NCBI GenBank assembly: GCA_017615275.1
Contig: JAGAAO010000078.1
Coordinates: 1-64,000 of the forward strand
DNA length: 64,000 bases
Direction: 5' to 3'
Origin: Butyrivibrio sp.
GTDB taxonomy: Bacteria; Bacillota; Clostridia; Lachnospirales; Lachnospiraceae
The translations under genes were made by a program, and so were the position numbers. Under the pieces are notes generated by a model. It was given only the letters and a program-made list of their open reading frames with translations. It was not told the origin of the DNA and made no database searches. This document shows positions 25,930 to 34,371 of this stretch, piece after piece. Within the stretch, counting starts at the first letter, position 1. Each line of letters begins with the position of its first letter.

Positions 25930-26814
25930 ATGTCTAAATCAAAAGACAAATCTCAACAACTAACCTATGAAACCGCAACAGGAGAAATTGAGTTCACTCT
26001 CATGAGCGACATGATGTTCCATTACGTCATGCAAAAATCCGAGAGAGCCTTAACAGGTCTTGTTTGTGCCTTAAAAGGACTAACGCCGAACGATGTGAAA
26101 AGTATCATTGTCACAAATCCCATCGACCTCAACAGCGCCGGAAAAGAAACAATCATGGATATAAAACTCACGCTCAACAATAATGAGGTTCTGAACATCG
26201 AGCTCCAGGTATATTCCGACAAGTATTGGGTACCACGCTCAATTCTCTATCTGTGCCGCGCATATGACAACATTGGTAGCGGTGACAATTATTCACTTAT
26301 CAAACCTACAACTTTACTCTGCATCACAGATCAGAAGCTCCTTGCCAATGCTGAACCGGAATTCTATGCCAAGTATCGCCTTACCAATCTCAAAAACCAT
26401 CACCTGTATACTGATAAATTCGGTATAAATGTGCTACAATTAGACCAAACAGATATTGCCACACAAGAAGATATTACCAATAATCTTGTGTACTGGGCAA
26501 ACCTTTTTAAAGCAACAACTTGGGAAGAATTTAAAACTCTTGCCAAGAACCATCCTGATATCGAGGAGGTGGGAAATTTGATCTTCGAACTTAATTACGA
26601 CAATCAGGCAAAAGAGATCCTTGAAGGCCAGCGCCGTTACAGAGAACAAATGAATTCTCAGTACACCGCCGGTTATACTGACGCTGAAGAAAAATATGAA
26701 GCCGTACTCGCCGAAAGGGATATTGCTCTTGCTGAAAAAGATGCCTCCATCGCTGAACAAGCAGCTGCCATCGCCAAGCTTCAAGAAGAGCTAAAAAAAT
26801 ATAAAAACAAATAA
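25930..26814 (+). CDS. Rpn family recombination-promoting nuclease / PD-(D/E)XK transposase-like protein
   Basis: 294 aa. Members of this group (PDDEXK_2, TIGR01784) are found in many copies per genome and the E. coli Rpn proteins cut DNA and stimulate RecA-independent recombination. Seen here: FTLMSDMMFHYVMQ near the start, the active-site run Asp77 (IMDIKL) and Glu91-x-Gln93 (IELQVY), FKATTWEEFKTLAKNHPDIEE, and a C-terminal coiled coil with near-repeats of (A)LAEKDASIAEQAAAIAK (about 250-290). RBS AAAGGA 10 nt before ATG. It shares its upstream sequence with the broken copy at 27720. No terminal inverted repeats typical of an insertion sequence were found. Confidence 0.85.
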   Translation: MSKSKDKSQQLTYETATGEIEFTLMSDMMFHYVMQKSERALTGLVCALKGLTPNDVKSIIVTNPIDLNSAGKETIMDIKLTLNNNEVLNIELQVYSDKYWVPRSILYLCRAYDNIGSGDNYSLIKPTTLLCITDQKLLANAEPEFYAKYRLTNLKNHHLYTDKFGINVLQLDQTDIATQEDITNNLVYWANLFKATTWEEFKTLAKNHPDIEEVGNLIFELNYDNQAKEILEGQRRYREQMNSQYTAGYTDAEEKYEAVLAERDIALAEKDASIAEQAAAIAKLQEELKKYKNK

Positions 26815-26822
26815 ATTCAAAC

Positions 26823-26850
26823 GCCGGATCTCTCGATCCGGCTTTCTTTC
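26823..26850. terminator. Terminator after the Rpn gene
   Basis: 8-bp GC-rich stem GCCGGATC/GATCCGGC, loop TCTC, followed by TTTCTTTC on the plus strand; may also serve the converging kinase gene. Confidence 0.75.
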
Positions 26851-27460
26851 ACTCCAAAATAAACATTTCTTTTACTGTCTTATACAATTCATCTATCGAC
26901 CTTGTTCCGTCATTGACGATACATGGAATTGAATATTCATCGCATTTTGCCTTTATTCTTTGAGCAAACAGAATATCTCTTTCCATCCAGTTATCAAAAG
27001 CTTTCTGTTTATCCGCGCACCCTTCCAAAATATAAGGAACCCATTCGCGCTTTTTATAATGAGATACCTGAAATTCAGCTGAGGGAACTATTGAAATATA
27101 TTCTTGATAAGAATAATTTCTCATAATATCAGGCGTGTACGCCGCACCTTCCGTCACTATAAAATCGCTATCTGTCTGCTCCAATTTCTCAAATACCAAA
27201 TCGGATATTTCCTCATAAATAAGAATTTCCTCATCGCATTGTAAATTTGGATCCCGCATCCATATCTCATCAGAAGTCATCTTTACAACCTGTTTGCATA
27301 TTGGTTTTCCTTTTCCCGCTGCAATCTTAGTGAATTCATCCAGGAAATCATCAACCTTAAAATAACATGCTCCATACTCCTTTGAAATACGTTCAGCCAC
27401 AGTGCTTTTCCCACTACACGGTGACCCGCCTATAAATAATATTCGTTTATCTCTTGTCAT
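26849..27460 (-). CDS. P-loop kinase-like protein
   Basis: 203 aa. Walker A GGSPCSGKSTVAER (about 11-24) at the N-terminus, then VDDFLDEF and FIVTEGAAYTPDIM (Walker B-like), with MERDILFAQRIKAKCDEYSIPCIVNDGTRSIDELYKTV near the end, as in small nucleoside or shikimate-type kinases and AAA_33-like proteins. The substrate cannot be read from the sequence. Start ATG 27460 with GGAGGTTTCAG upstream. Flanked by the two Rpn loci, so it may be accessory cargo. Confidence 0.75.
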   Translation of the reverse strand: MTRDKRILFIGGSPCSGKSTVAERISKEYGACYFKVDDFLDEFTKIAAGKGKPICKQVVKMTSDEIWMRDPNLQCDEEILIYEEISDLVFEKLEQTDSDFIVTEGAAYTPDIMRNYSYQEYISIVPSAEFQVSHYKKREWVPYILEGCADKQKAFDNWMERDILFAQRIKAKCDEYSIPCIVNDGTRSIDELYKTVKEMFILE

Positions 27461-27546
27461 CTGAAACCTCCTTAATTATTGGTTAGTTTTCAGATGTTAT
27501 CCAAATCTCCATCACCTTTCTCCTCTCTGAATGCCTGATCACCCCA

Positions 27547-27698
27547 ATGCATCTTATAAATCATAATAACATATACATATACAATAAATCTTAAGAATTT
27601 TCGTAGCAAAATCTTAAGATTTGTCTGATATCATAGATAAAGTCGATGGTCTTTCAATGACAATTCTATGTCGACGCATGGCGAATTCGCCAAATCTT
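27547..27698 (+). repeat. Duplicated upstream segment of Rpn genes, copy 2
   Basis: Second copy of 25742-25904, again between a minus-strand gene and an Rpn gene on the plus strand. The palindrome TGGCGAATTCGCCA lies at 27679-27692. Confidence 0.75.
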
Positions 27699-27719
27699 TA
27701 TTATATCAGGAGGAGCTGC

Positions 27720-28049
27720 ATGAACAGCCAAACTAATCTATCTAAATTATTTCCAATGATCAAAACAAAGGAGCAGATTCTTGAAGAGATCAATTCAAAT
27801 GATACTCTGCGCACAATATTCAATAACTGGCCCGAGCATCACAAAAATGAATTCCTATCCATCTGTACAGGATCAAAAGGCGTAAAGATGCTCTATGACA
27901 GTTATTTCAAAGAAATTTTAAATCCCGAATACGCACCGGAGCGTCTCTCATCGCTTCTAAGTACACTCATAGGTAAAAAAGTAACTGTAAAATATCAGCT
28001 TACTCGCTTCATTTACTGTCTTCATGGCTATCATCTCCTTCACGTGTGA
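27720..28049 (+). pseudogene. 5' fragment of an Rpn-type PD-(D/E)XK transposase gene
   Basis: 109 codons. Residues 1-92 (FKEILNPEYAPERLSSLLSTLIGKKVTVK and what precedes) match the N-terminus of the long form of this family, in which this stretch leads into the nuclease core; here the match stops at KVTVKYQL and 16 unrelated residues follow before the stop. All catalytic residues are lost. A strong RBS (AGGAGG) and the duplicated upstream segment remain, so the fragment could still be expressed. Read as a decayed copy, cut by a deletion near 28000. Confidence 0.7.
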
Positions 28050-28064
28050 TTACATCATAAACTA

Positions 28065-28313
28065 TTACGTTACGTCATAATCAAGCAAAAATAAATGATT
28101 TTGCCTAAAATGATTTTGCAAAAAAAGATCGGCCTCAAATCCATTTCTGAATTCCTTGCCGATCCTCTGCTTTTCCTTCTTTCGATTGTAAGTCTTTCCG
28201 CTCGGTACGCTCCTTGTCACGGGATTAAGTTCACCCCAAGTGCGTCTCTGCTTTGCGTGATACTCGCGCTGCGCCTTCTTACTTCGCTTATCCAGCGAAA
28301 CATACTTGTTCAT
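28065..28313 (-). CDS. Small basic conserved protein of unknown function
   Basis: 82 aa, strongly basic: MNKYVSLDKRSKKAQREYHAKQRRTWGELNPVTRSVPSGKTYNRKKEK and so on. The motif RRTWGELNPVTR...YNRKK looks like a small family I have seen in other Firmicutes, without a known role; a nucleic acid or ribosome binder would fit the charge. The frame is open 18 codons further, but ATG 28313 has GGAGGT 7 nt before it. The last 20 residues (HFRQNHLFLLDYDVT) look unlike the rest and may reflect a shifted or eroded 3' end near the Rpn fragment. Confidence 0.7.
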   Translation of the reverse strand: MNKYVSLDKRSKKAQREYHAKQRRTWGELNPVTRSVPSGKTYNRKKEKQRIGKEFRNGFEADLFLQNHFRQNHLFLLDYDVT

Positions 28314-28338
28314 GACTATTACCTCCATAGTATATTTG

Positions 28339-28378
28339 GTTGCCCACCCATTATATCGGATGGGCAACTGTCTGTCAT
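28339..28378 (-). promoter_or_regulatory. Promoter and inverted-repeat operator of the small basic protein
   Basis: Minus strand: -35 ATGACA (28373-28378), 17 nt, -10 TATAAT (28350-28355). The -10 box lies in the centre of an inverted repeat (TTGCCCA/TGGGCAA, about 28339-28366), so a repressor could bind there. Confidence 0.6.
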
Positions 28379-28443
28379 TACATCTGCGGAACCTCCTTGC
28401 AACGGAGTTTTATCTTCCGATTTTCTTCTGTTACTTAATTTAC

Positions 28444-30171
28444 TTAATTCTGATTTTCCTCGAGATAATGAACAGCATACTCAAGTTCAATATCTTCACC
28501 ATCCATAGAGAAAAGCCGTAATGCATTTTCTTTTGTGACGGGTATATTTATATCGAGAGGTATCTTGTTTTCTCTGGTATAATCTGTATCGATCAGCGGC
28601 ACACCTTCTGGTGAGAGAGATAAAAACACAGGATATTCAACGCTGATGTTTTCTGTGAGATATATGTATCCTCCATTGTTTTGATTAACTCCACCGCTTG
28701 CTGTAATTCCCATAAGTGTTACATTTTGACACTCACCCAGAAATTTTGCCATTCCATCTCCTGCACTCATACAATTTGCGTTTACCAGAACAGCGACCGG
28801 AAGCTCCTTATACCTTCCATCCGGGAAAATATAATGATTCTCAGTAATATGATATCCCGATTCATCTTCATATCCCAACGAAACCATATCTTTCTTTTCT
28901 TCTGTAAAAAGTGATGCAAGGGCACCAGCAACATTATCATAACCGCCACTGTTATCTCTGATATCCACCACCAGATATTCCATTCCCTGCGCCTTAAGCT
29001 CCTCAATTATATCAGCATAGTATTTTACAAGTTTCGGATAGTAGCCCTTTCTTGCAACAGCTATATTATCAGAAAGCATATCAAAATTTTCCTCGCTGAT
29101 GTACAGGTATCCGCACCTTTCATCTATCATTTTGTAATAGAAATTCGGATAATCCGTATTTGTGTGGAGAAGTCTTATTAATGAACACGTCAGGCGGTCA
29201 TCATAAGTACCAAGTTTTTTTAGCCGGGCACTTTTTTCATTCCCATCATCATCGATAAATGTTATTTCTACATTTTCTCCGCCTTTTCCCGCTAGAAAAA
29301 GCGGCCGAAATACATCTTCATTGCTTTTTACAGGAAACTGAAGTCCTGGAAATATACACTCTGTGTCATTTATCGCATCATGTATATCCTGACCATCCCA
29401 TGATGTGATCTCGGTTCCGTTATGTATCCCCAGTTCGTTCAGATCAGAGGGTTCTTCATATATAAATCCGCCCTCGGATTCAACACATATCGCAATCACC
29501 TTGCCGTCATCAGTTCTTATCATCGAAAGACCATAATCATTTCCGGCGAAGTATTCACAAGTTTTAATACCAATTTCTTTTGAAGATATATCCGTCCGAA
29601 CATGGGAATCGTAGAATCTGTAAGTAACTTCATTAACCACAGCTGCATATGCTGCCTCGTCATGATTTTTTTCCGCTTCCTCAACCTTCGGCAGATACTC
29701 CTTAAGCAAAGATTCATAGTCAATCTTTTTCCAACTGTTTAAACAATATTCATCCTCTAATGTTCCCAGCATTTTCTTAAAGCTCTCGGTATAACTATAT
29801 CGGGTGTAATTGTGAACCATGGGTGATGCCGTGGCTAAAAGGATAAAATAAGCACATGTCCCAAGAGTTGCAAAGATTGAAACGATGGACTTAGCTGATA
29901 AAAAAACCTTTTTCTTTCCCGGAATAACCATCAGAAGCGGCATAACCGATTCCAGATACAGATATTTATATGCCCAAAAAGTAATTTTTCCATTTATTGT
30001 AAAATGAACTGCTGCTGATAAAGCAGGTAAAATACATAAGAACACAGCAACAGCATATTTATCTTTTCGCATGAGTTTTGGACATATAAATGCAAGTGCA
30101 ATCGTATAAAGTAATATGCTAAGCGAATAGATCCCACATGAAGTTATCGCAGTCATATAAAGTATATACAT
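28444..30171 (-). CDS. Membrane protein with S41-family peptidase domain (paralogue 2)
   Basis: 575 aa. Four hydrophobic segments at the N-terminus (about 5-30, 38-55, 65-82, 98-118), then an extracellular S41 (C-terminal processing peptidase/TSP-like) domain of about 420 residues: a PDZ-like part (YGLSMIRTDDGKVIAICVES, LGIHNGTEITSWDGQD), then MEYLVVDIRDNSGGYDNVAGALASL and VAVLVNANCMSAGDGMAKFLGE with the likely nucleophile Ser in MSAGDG. The usual Lys in TxGK is replaced (TASGGVNQ). RBS AAAGGGG. Lies 97 nt after its paralogue at 30268 and shares its whole architecture, so it is a tandem duplicate. Substrate unknown. Confidence 0.8.
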   Translation of the reverse strand: MYILYMTAITSCGIYSLSILLYTIALAFICPKLMRKDKYAVAVFLCILPALSAAVHFTINGKITFWAYKYLYLESVMPLLMVIPGKKKVFLSAKSIVSIFATLGTCAYFILLATASPMVHNYTRYSYTESFKKMLGTLEDEYCLNSWKKIDYESLLKEYLPKVEEAEKNHDEAAYAAVVNEVTYRFYDSHVRTDISSKEIGIKTCEYFAGNDYGLSMIRTDDGKVIAICVESEGGFIYEEPSDLNELGIHNGTEITSWDGQDIHDAINDTECIFPGLQFPVKSNEDVFRPLFLAGKGGENVEITFIDDDGNEKSARLKKLGTYDDRLTCSLIRLLHTNTDYPNFYYKMIDERCGYLYISEENFDMLSDNIAVARKGYYPKLVKYYADIIEELKAQGMEYLVVDIRDNSGGYDNVAGALASLFTEEKKDMVSLGYEDESGYHITENHYIFPDGRYKELPVAVLVNANCMSAGDGMAKFLGECQNVTLMGITASGGVNQNNGGYIYLTENISVEYPVFLSLSPEGVPLIDTDYTRENKIPLDINIPVTKENALRLFSMDGEDIELEYAVHYLEENQN

Positions 30172-30267
30172 TTCTTAATAACCCCTTTCAATTTCTAGGC
30201 ATCCATTTCAAAAAATCGGATTATGAGTCTGATTTCAGAGGTTTAAGTTGTCATGAATAATTCAGGT

Positions 30268-32025
30268 TTATTTTTCATAATTCGCTCCTGTAAGATAATC
30301 TATTGCCCAATTAAGTTCATAATCTTCGCCGTCACTAAACATCTTCATTGCGGCATCCTTGTCAAAAGGAATGTGAACCTCTACAGGATTACGGCTGATG
30401 CGATCTGCCTTTACGTCGATATTGGGTTCATCGTTTTCATTCATGATAAGTCCTACAGGATAACTAACCTCTGCTATACCACCTGATAAAACACATGATC
30501 CGCCTGTTTCCTGATTTGAACCGTTGGGATCTGTAATCCCCGCAAGTGTTACGTTAGGAAGCTTTGAAAGATAAAGTGATGTTCCGTCACCGGCGCTTAC
30601 GCATTGAAGATTTGTAAGTGCCACTGCCTGTATATCTGCAAATTCTCCGGTTCCGTGTACTGCATGGTCAGGGGAAACATCTATATATTTTCCGTTTTTG
30701 CGGATACCAAGGCCCTGTCCAAAATAGTAATCATCTGTCAAAAGGCTTGCAAGAGCACATCCGATTTCATCATAACCTCCCATATTTCCTCTAAGGTCAA
30801 TTACAAGATATTTCATTCCCTGCGCTTTTAAATCCTTCAGTCCTTTTCTAAATATCTCTCTTGCTGCTTTGTGATCTCCGGTCCAAAATCCGACCATATC
30901 CTTTACACAAGGCACTGATGCCATGGATAACGTCTCATAGTTTAATCTCAAATAACCCACATCTTCTGTAAGCATCTTGGTTTTAAAGTTTTCTTCAAAC
31001 CAGGGACGTGCCTCTTCCATACTACTAACATTGGGGACATGTATATATGTAGACAATGTCTCAGCAAAGATAGTGCTTTTTCCAAGATTATTAAGTGTTA
31101 CAGTTTTTTCATTTCCTTCTTTGTCAATATAAGATACCTCGACATTCTCATCTCCGTAAGTTGATAAATGCATATATGACATAAACTCAGCATTTTCTTT
31201 TACGGGGACACCCATATCGGGAACATCCTGCTCAGCCGCAACGTCAACAGGCTTACCGTTCCATTTTGTAATAACGGTTCCGTCTTCAATTCCCAGAGCC
31301 TTGACTTCCGGAAGGGTGTTTACGGCGATAACTTCATCATTATCAAGTTTTACCATGCATAAGCCATATTCATTATTTTTAAACACAGAAGGGTATTTAT
31401 CTTCATCATAATCTGTACCAACATGGACATGACCATCATGGAGTTCGTTGGCAAACATTTTAACCGCGTCACTGAATTTGGCGGGATTTTCCTCTCTTTC
31501 TGCCTCTTCAACCATTGGCATGTACTTATCTTCAAGTGCTTTGAAATCTACATCCTTCCATTCCTTTAATACATAAGTCTTATCCATAGCCTGCGCCATC
31601 AGGTGAAAAGACTCTGTGTAGCTCTTATCGGAAAAATCATAGCTGTATGGGCTACTAAAGAGAATAAATGCAAAAAAACTTACTACTGTAGCACACGCTG
31701 TGATAAACGAAAATATCCTGTATCCGATTTTTCTTTTACCAAACAAAGCAGCTATAAGTGCAAACACTGCCAATGCATAAACTGGAATAAATCCTGCCAG
31801 ATCATTCTTGCCTACAACCACAACTATAACGAAATGGATAAGAGCAAGAATTGCAGGAATAATGCTCGCAATTCTCCACTGTTTAAGTCTTTTCGCATCC
31901 CCCTTTATTTGAGTATGCCAAAGACCAAGAACCAATAAACTAAGTACTGCTAAAACATAAATTGCAATATGCGCTTTACTCACACCAAAAAGCGTATGAT
32001 AAATTGAACCAAAAAATGTTTTCAT
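30268..32025 (-). CDS. Membrane protein with S41-family peptidase domain (paralogue 1)
   Basis: 585 aa, same plan as the next gene: N-terminal membrane segments (about 15-36, 48-66, 72-88, 98-118), then ELHDGHVHVG, MKYLVIDLRGNMGGYDEIGCALASL and LTNLQCVSAGDGTSLYLSK with the likely nucleophile Ser in VSAGDG, followed by AGITDPNGSNQ instead of the Lys-containing motif. Predicted to face outward. First gene of the pair, with promoter and a TACTAC/GTAGTA inverted repeat upstream. RBS GAGGAG. What it cleaves, or whether it only binds peptides, cannot be said. Confidence 0.82.
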   Translation of the reverse strand: MKTFFGSIYHTLFGVSKAHIAIYVLAVLSLLVLGLWHTQIKGDAKRLKQWRIASIIPAILALIHFVIVVVVGKNDLAGFIPVYALAVFALIAALFGKRKIGYRIFSFITACATVVSFFAFILFSSPYSYDFSDKSYTESFHLMAQAMDKTYVLKEWKDVDFKALEDKYMPMVEEAEREENPAKFSDAVKMFANELHDGHVHVGTDYDEDKYPSVFKNNEYGLCMVKLDNDEVIAVNTLPEVKALGIEDGTVITKWNGKPVDVAAEQDVPDMGVPVKENAEFMSYMHLSTYGDENVEVSYIDKEGNEKTVTLNNLGKSTIFAETLSTYIHVPNVSSMEEARPWFEENFKTKMLTEDVGYLRLNYETLSMASVPCVKDMVGFWTGDHKAAREIFRKGLKDLKAQGMKYLVIDLRGNMGGYDEIGCALASLLTDDYYFGQGLGIRKNGKYIDVSPDHAVHGTGEFADIQAVALTNLQCVSAGDGTSLYLSKLPNVTLAGITDPNGSNQETGGSCVLSGGIAEVSYPVGLIMNENDEPNIDVKADRISRNPVEVHIPFDKDAAMKMFSDGEDYELNWAIDYLTGANYEK

Positions 32026-32106
32026 TATTTACTCCTCAACTATAGAATCAAATTTGCTGTTTCTGATAAGGTAAAGACCGAATGCGGCCAAATGCTACGT
32101 TAAATG

Positions 32107-32125
32107 TACTACGTGTATTGTAGTA
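32107..32125 (-). promoter_or_regulatory. Putative operator of the S41 pair (TACTAC/GTAGTA)
   Basis: Inverted repeat TACTACGTGTATTGTAGTA, lying 8-26 nt inside the predicted transcript. Half-sites resemble those of BlaI/MecI/CopY-type repressors and recur at the ABC operon promoter (63102-63120). No such repressor gene is in the window. Confidence 0.5.
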
Positions 32126-32139
32126 TGTCTGTCGTGGTA

Positions 32140-32168
32140 ATATTAAAATATAAATCCCCCGTTGTCAA
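32140..32168 (-). promoter_or_regulatory. Promoter of the S41 pair
   Basis: Minus strand TTGACA (32163-32168), 17 nt, TAATAT (32140-32145). Confidence 0.75.
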
Positions 32169-32203
32169 CCCTTCTTGAAAAATAAAGAGTCACGCAAGCA
32201 GAA

Positions 32204-32239
32204 AAAAGACCCCTGTACCAGAACATTTCTGTGATACAG
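32204..32239 (-). terminator. Terminator of the sensor kinase gene
   Basis: Minus strand interrupted stem CTGTA...CAGAA/TTCTG...TACAG followed by GGGTCTTTTTTC. About 60 nt past the stop at 32302. Confidence 0.65.
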
Positions 32240-32301
32240 AGATCTATATATTGTCATCTTAACTTAATAACGCCGAATCTCCCGATCCTGCAGTATTAAC
32301 G

Positions 32302-33612
32302 TCACCTCGGAATAATTATCTCAACCGTAGTGCCGCTTCCAGAAACCGACTTGATGTGAATCTCGGCATTTTCCATAATGCGTAGCCGCTCTTTGACGTT
32401 CTTAATTCCGTGAGGCTTTAGTATATCGTCAAGATTGTCTTTGCCGGCTTCGGTATCAAAACCAACACCGTTGTCTTTAATTGTTATCTTGATATAGCCG
32501 TTTCCCCGAACGGTACTTATCTTTACCAGCCCCTTGGTTCCGGGCGCAAGTTTGCTAATCCCGTGCTCTATGGCATTCTCAACGATAGGCTGAAGAGTAA
32601 GCGCCGGAAGATCAAAGTCCGTTGCTTTTATATTGTATTCAGGCTCAAAAGCATCCTCAAGAACTTCCTTTTCTATTTCAAGGTATGCCTTCGTATGCTC
32701 AATCTCGTCAGTAAACGGGATCAGCTCATCTCTTTCCGAAAACCTCACATTACCTTTCAGATATTGAGAAAGCTTGGTTATAAGATTTTTTGCCTTCTCA
32801 GGCTCTATATCGCACATCTTCTCAATATGCTCAAGTGCTTCATACAGAAACTGAGGCTGTATCTGAGACATCGCTATCTTGGTCTTGAGATTGGAAAGCT
32901 CACTTTGCTGAGTGGTTATCATTACTCTCTGCTCAATGAGACTCTTGACGTTATCCCCCATCGCCTGCGCAAACATAAACAGCGCGCTTATGAGAAAAGC
33001 AATGTTTGAAAGAGAAAATCCGTATAAAAAAACCTGTATAATACCTGCCAGGATTGGCAAAACAATAAAACTTAGTACAGCTATAAACCTGTTTTTTTCA
33101 ATCTTTTTGTGATTGTATGTCAGATACGCAATGCCTATCAGCGCCTCAGAAAGGTTTATAACGGTCCAGGCAATAAAGCCGCTTCCTCTTTGATACAGAT
33201 TGGTCGTGGGATCTATCCTATAGATATATCCGCTTCTTTGGGACAAAAGAAGCAGAATCTCAGCAAATATCGCCAGAAAAGCACATACATAGAAGATGGT
33301 AAAATCCTTCTTTTCACCATATACAGACAGAACAACATACAACGAGAAGAACACCGGAAGAATAGCGTTTATGACAAAAGTGATGAAATTTGCCAAAGAC
33401 ACCATGTTAAAGGCAAACGATCCCGGGACGCCCCTGTAATACCACGCAAGGCCGTCAAACACCAGCATAATACCAACGATCAATTCAATTGCCGCCAGAG
33501 TACGATACTCTTTCTTGCTCACAGATCGTCCGAGAAAAAGATGGACAGAAGCCAGAAAACAGAATAAAGCACCCCACCACTCCATGTCAGTATAGATATA
33601 CTTTAATTCCAC
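32302..33612 (-). CDS. LytS/YehU-type sensor kinase lacking the phospho-acceptor histidine
   Basis: 436 aa. Seven hydrophobic segments (about 12-215, 7TMR-like) form the sensor, followed by a His_kinase/HATPase module: N-box LQPIVENAIEHG, G-boxes IKDNGVGFD and GIKNVKERLRIM. In this family the acceptor His lies in a PHFLFN motif; here it reads QIQPQFLYEAL, so His is Gln254 (codon CAG, 32851-32853). The ATP site looks intact. It may act as a pseudokinase or have lost function. No response regulator gene is adjacent. Start is GTG with GAGGAG 8 nt upstream. Confidence 0.85.
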   Translation of the reverse strand: MELKYIYTDMEWWGALFCFLASVHLFLGRSVSKKEYRTLAAIELIVGIMLVFDGLAWYYRGVPGSFAFNMVSLANFITFVINAILPVFFSLYVVLSVYGEKKDFTIFYVCAFLAIFAEILLLLSQRSGYIYRIDPTTNLYQRGSGFIAWTVINLSEALIGIAYLTYNHKKIEKNRFIAVLSFIVLPILAGIIQVFLYGFSLSNIAFLISALFMFAQAMGDNVKSLIEQRVMITTQQSELSNLKTKIAMSQIQPQFLYEALEHIEKMCDIEPEKAKNLITKLSQYLKGNVRFSERDELIPFTDEIEHTKAYLEIEKEVLEDAFEPEYNIKATDFDLPALTLQPIVENAIEHGISKLAPGTKGLVKISTVRGNGYIKITIKDNGVGFDTEAGKDNLDDILKPHGIKNVKERLRIMENAEIHIKSVSGSGTTVEIIIPR

Positions 33613-33711
33613 TCACTTGTCTCCTCTATCGCTGCTTGTAATTATATTATAGCCATTTATCAACGTAATATCACCTATTATTTTGCCGCATTTTCACTTT
33701 CATCCGCTTTA

Positions 33712-33720
33712 TGATATACT
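33712..33720 (+). promoter_or_regulatory. Extended -10 promoter of the cyclophilin gene
   Basis: TGATATACT (TGn plus TATACT); a weak TTTCAC (33692-33697) lies 17 nt upstream of the -10 hexamer. Confidence 0.55.
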
Positions 33721-33770
33721 AGCAAAAGCGTTTACAATCTAATGTAGAACCAAAGACAGGAGGAAAAACA

Positions 33771-34298
33771 ATGGCACAAAATCCTATTGTTACCATCACA
33801 ATGGAAAACGGTGATGTCATAAAGGCTGAACTTTATCCGGATATCGCACCGAACACGGTAAATAACTTCATTTCACTTATCAAAAAGAATTTCTACGACG
33901 GACTCATTTTCCACAGAGTCATCCGCGGATTTATGCTTCAGGGCGGAGATCCCGAGGGAACCGGAATGGGTGGCCCCGGATACGGAATAAAGGGCGAGTT
34001 CTCTTCAAACGGATTTAAGAACGACTTAAAGCACACAGAGGGTGTTCTTTCAATGGCGAGATCAATGATGCCCAATTCAGCTGGCTCACAGTTCTTCATC
34101 ATGCACCAGACATCTCCTCACCTCGACGGTGACTACGCTGCATTCGGCAAAGTTACAGAGGGAATAGATATTGTAAATAAGATTGCTGAGACCGAGACTG
34201 ATTGGAACGATCGTCCCATAACACCTCAGGTTATGAAAACAGTTACTGTTGAGACATTCGGAGTTGATTATCCCGAACCCGAGAAAACACGTAGATAA
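33771..34298 (+). CDS. Cyclophilin-type peptidyl-prolyl cis-trans isomerase
   Basis: 175 aa, single cyclophilin domain without signal peptide, so cytoplasmic; it speeds proline isomerisation during folding. Catalytic region FHRVIRGFMLQGGDPEGTGMGGPGYGI (Arg of FHRV, Gln of LQGGD), GVLSMARSMMPNSAGSQFFIM and AAFGKVTEGIDIVNKI are all present. RBS AGGAGG before ATG. Monocistronic. A ppiB/ppiA-like housekeeping gene. Confidence 0.95.
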   Translation: MAQNPIVTITMENGDVIKAELYPDIAPNTVNNFISLIKKNFYDGLIFHRVIRGFMLQGGDPEGTGMGGPGYGIKGEFSSNGFKNDLKHTEGVLSMARSMMPNSAGSQFFIMHQTSPHLDGDYAAFGKVTEGIDIVNKIAETETDWNDRPITPQVMKTVTVETFGVDYPEPEKTRR

Positions 34299-34308
34299 TT
34301 TATAGAAT

Positions 34309-34350
34309 AAAACCTGCAAGGCATATTAACAATAATGCCCTGCAGGTTTT
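34309..34350. terminator. Bidirectional terminator
   Basis: 10-bp stem AAAACCTGCA/TGCAGGTTTT extended by GGCAT/ATGCC, with T-runs on both strands. Shared by the cyclophilin gene and the converging repeat-protein gene. Confidence 0.85.
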
Positions 34351-34371
34351 AATTATTTCATATTCGTGTGA

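Noticed and set aside
25930..28049. Complete insertion sequence or composite transposon
   Set aside because: The two Rpn loci have a similar upstream segment in direct orientation, but I found no terminal inverted repeats or target-site duplications.
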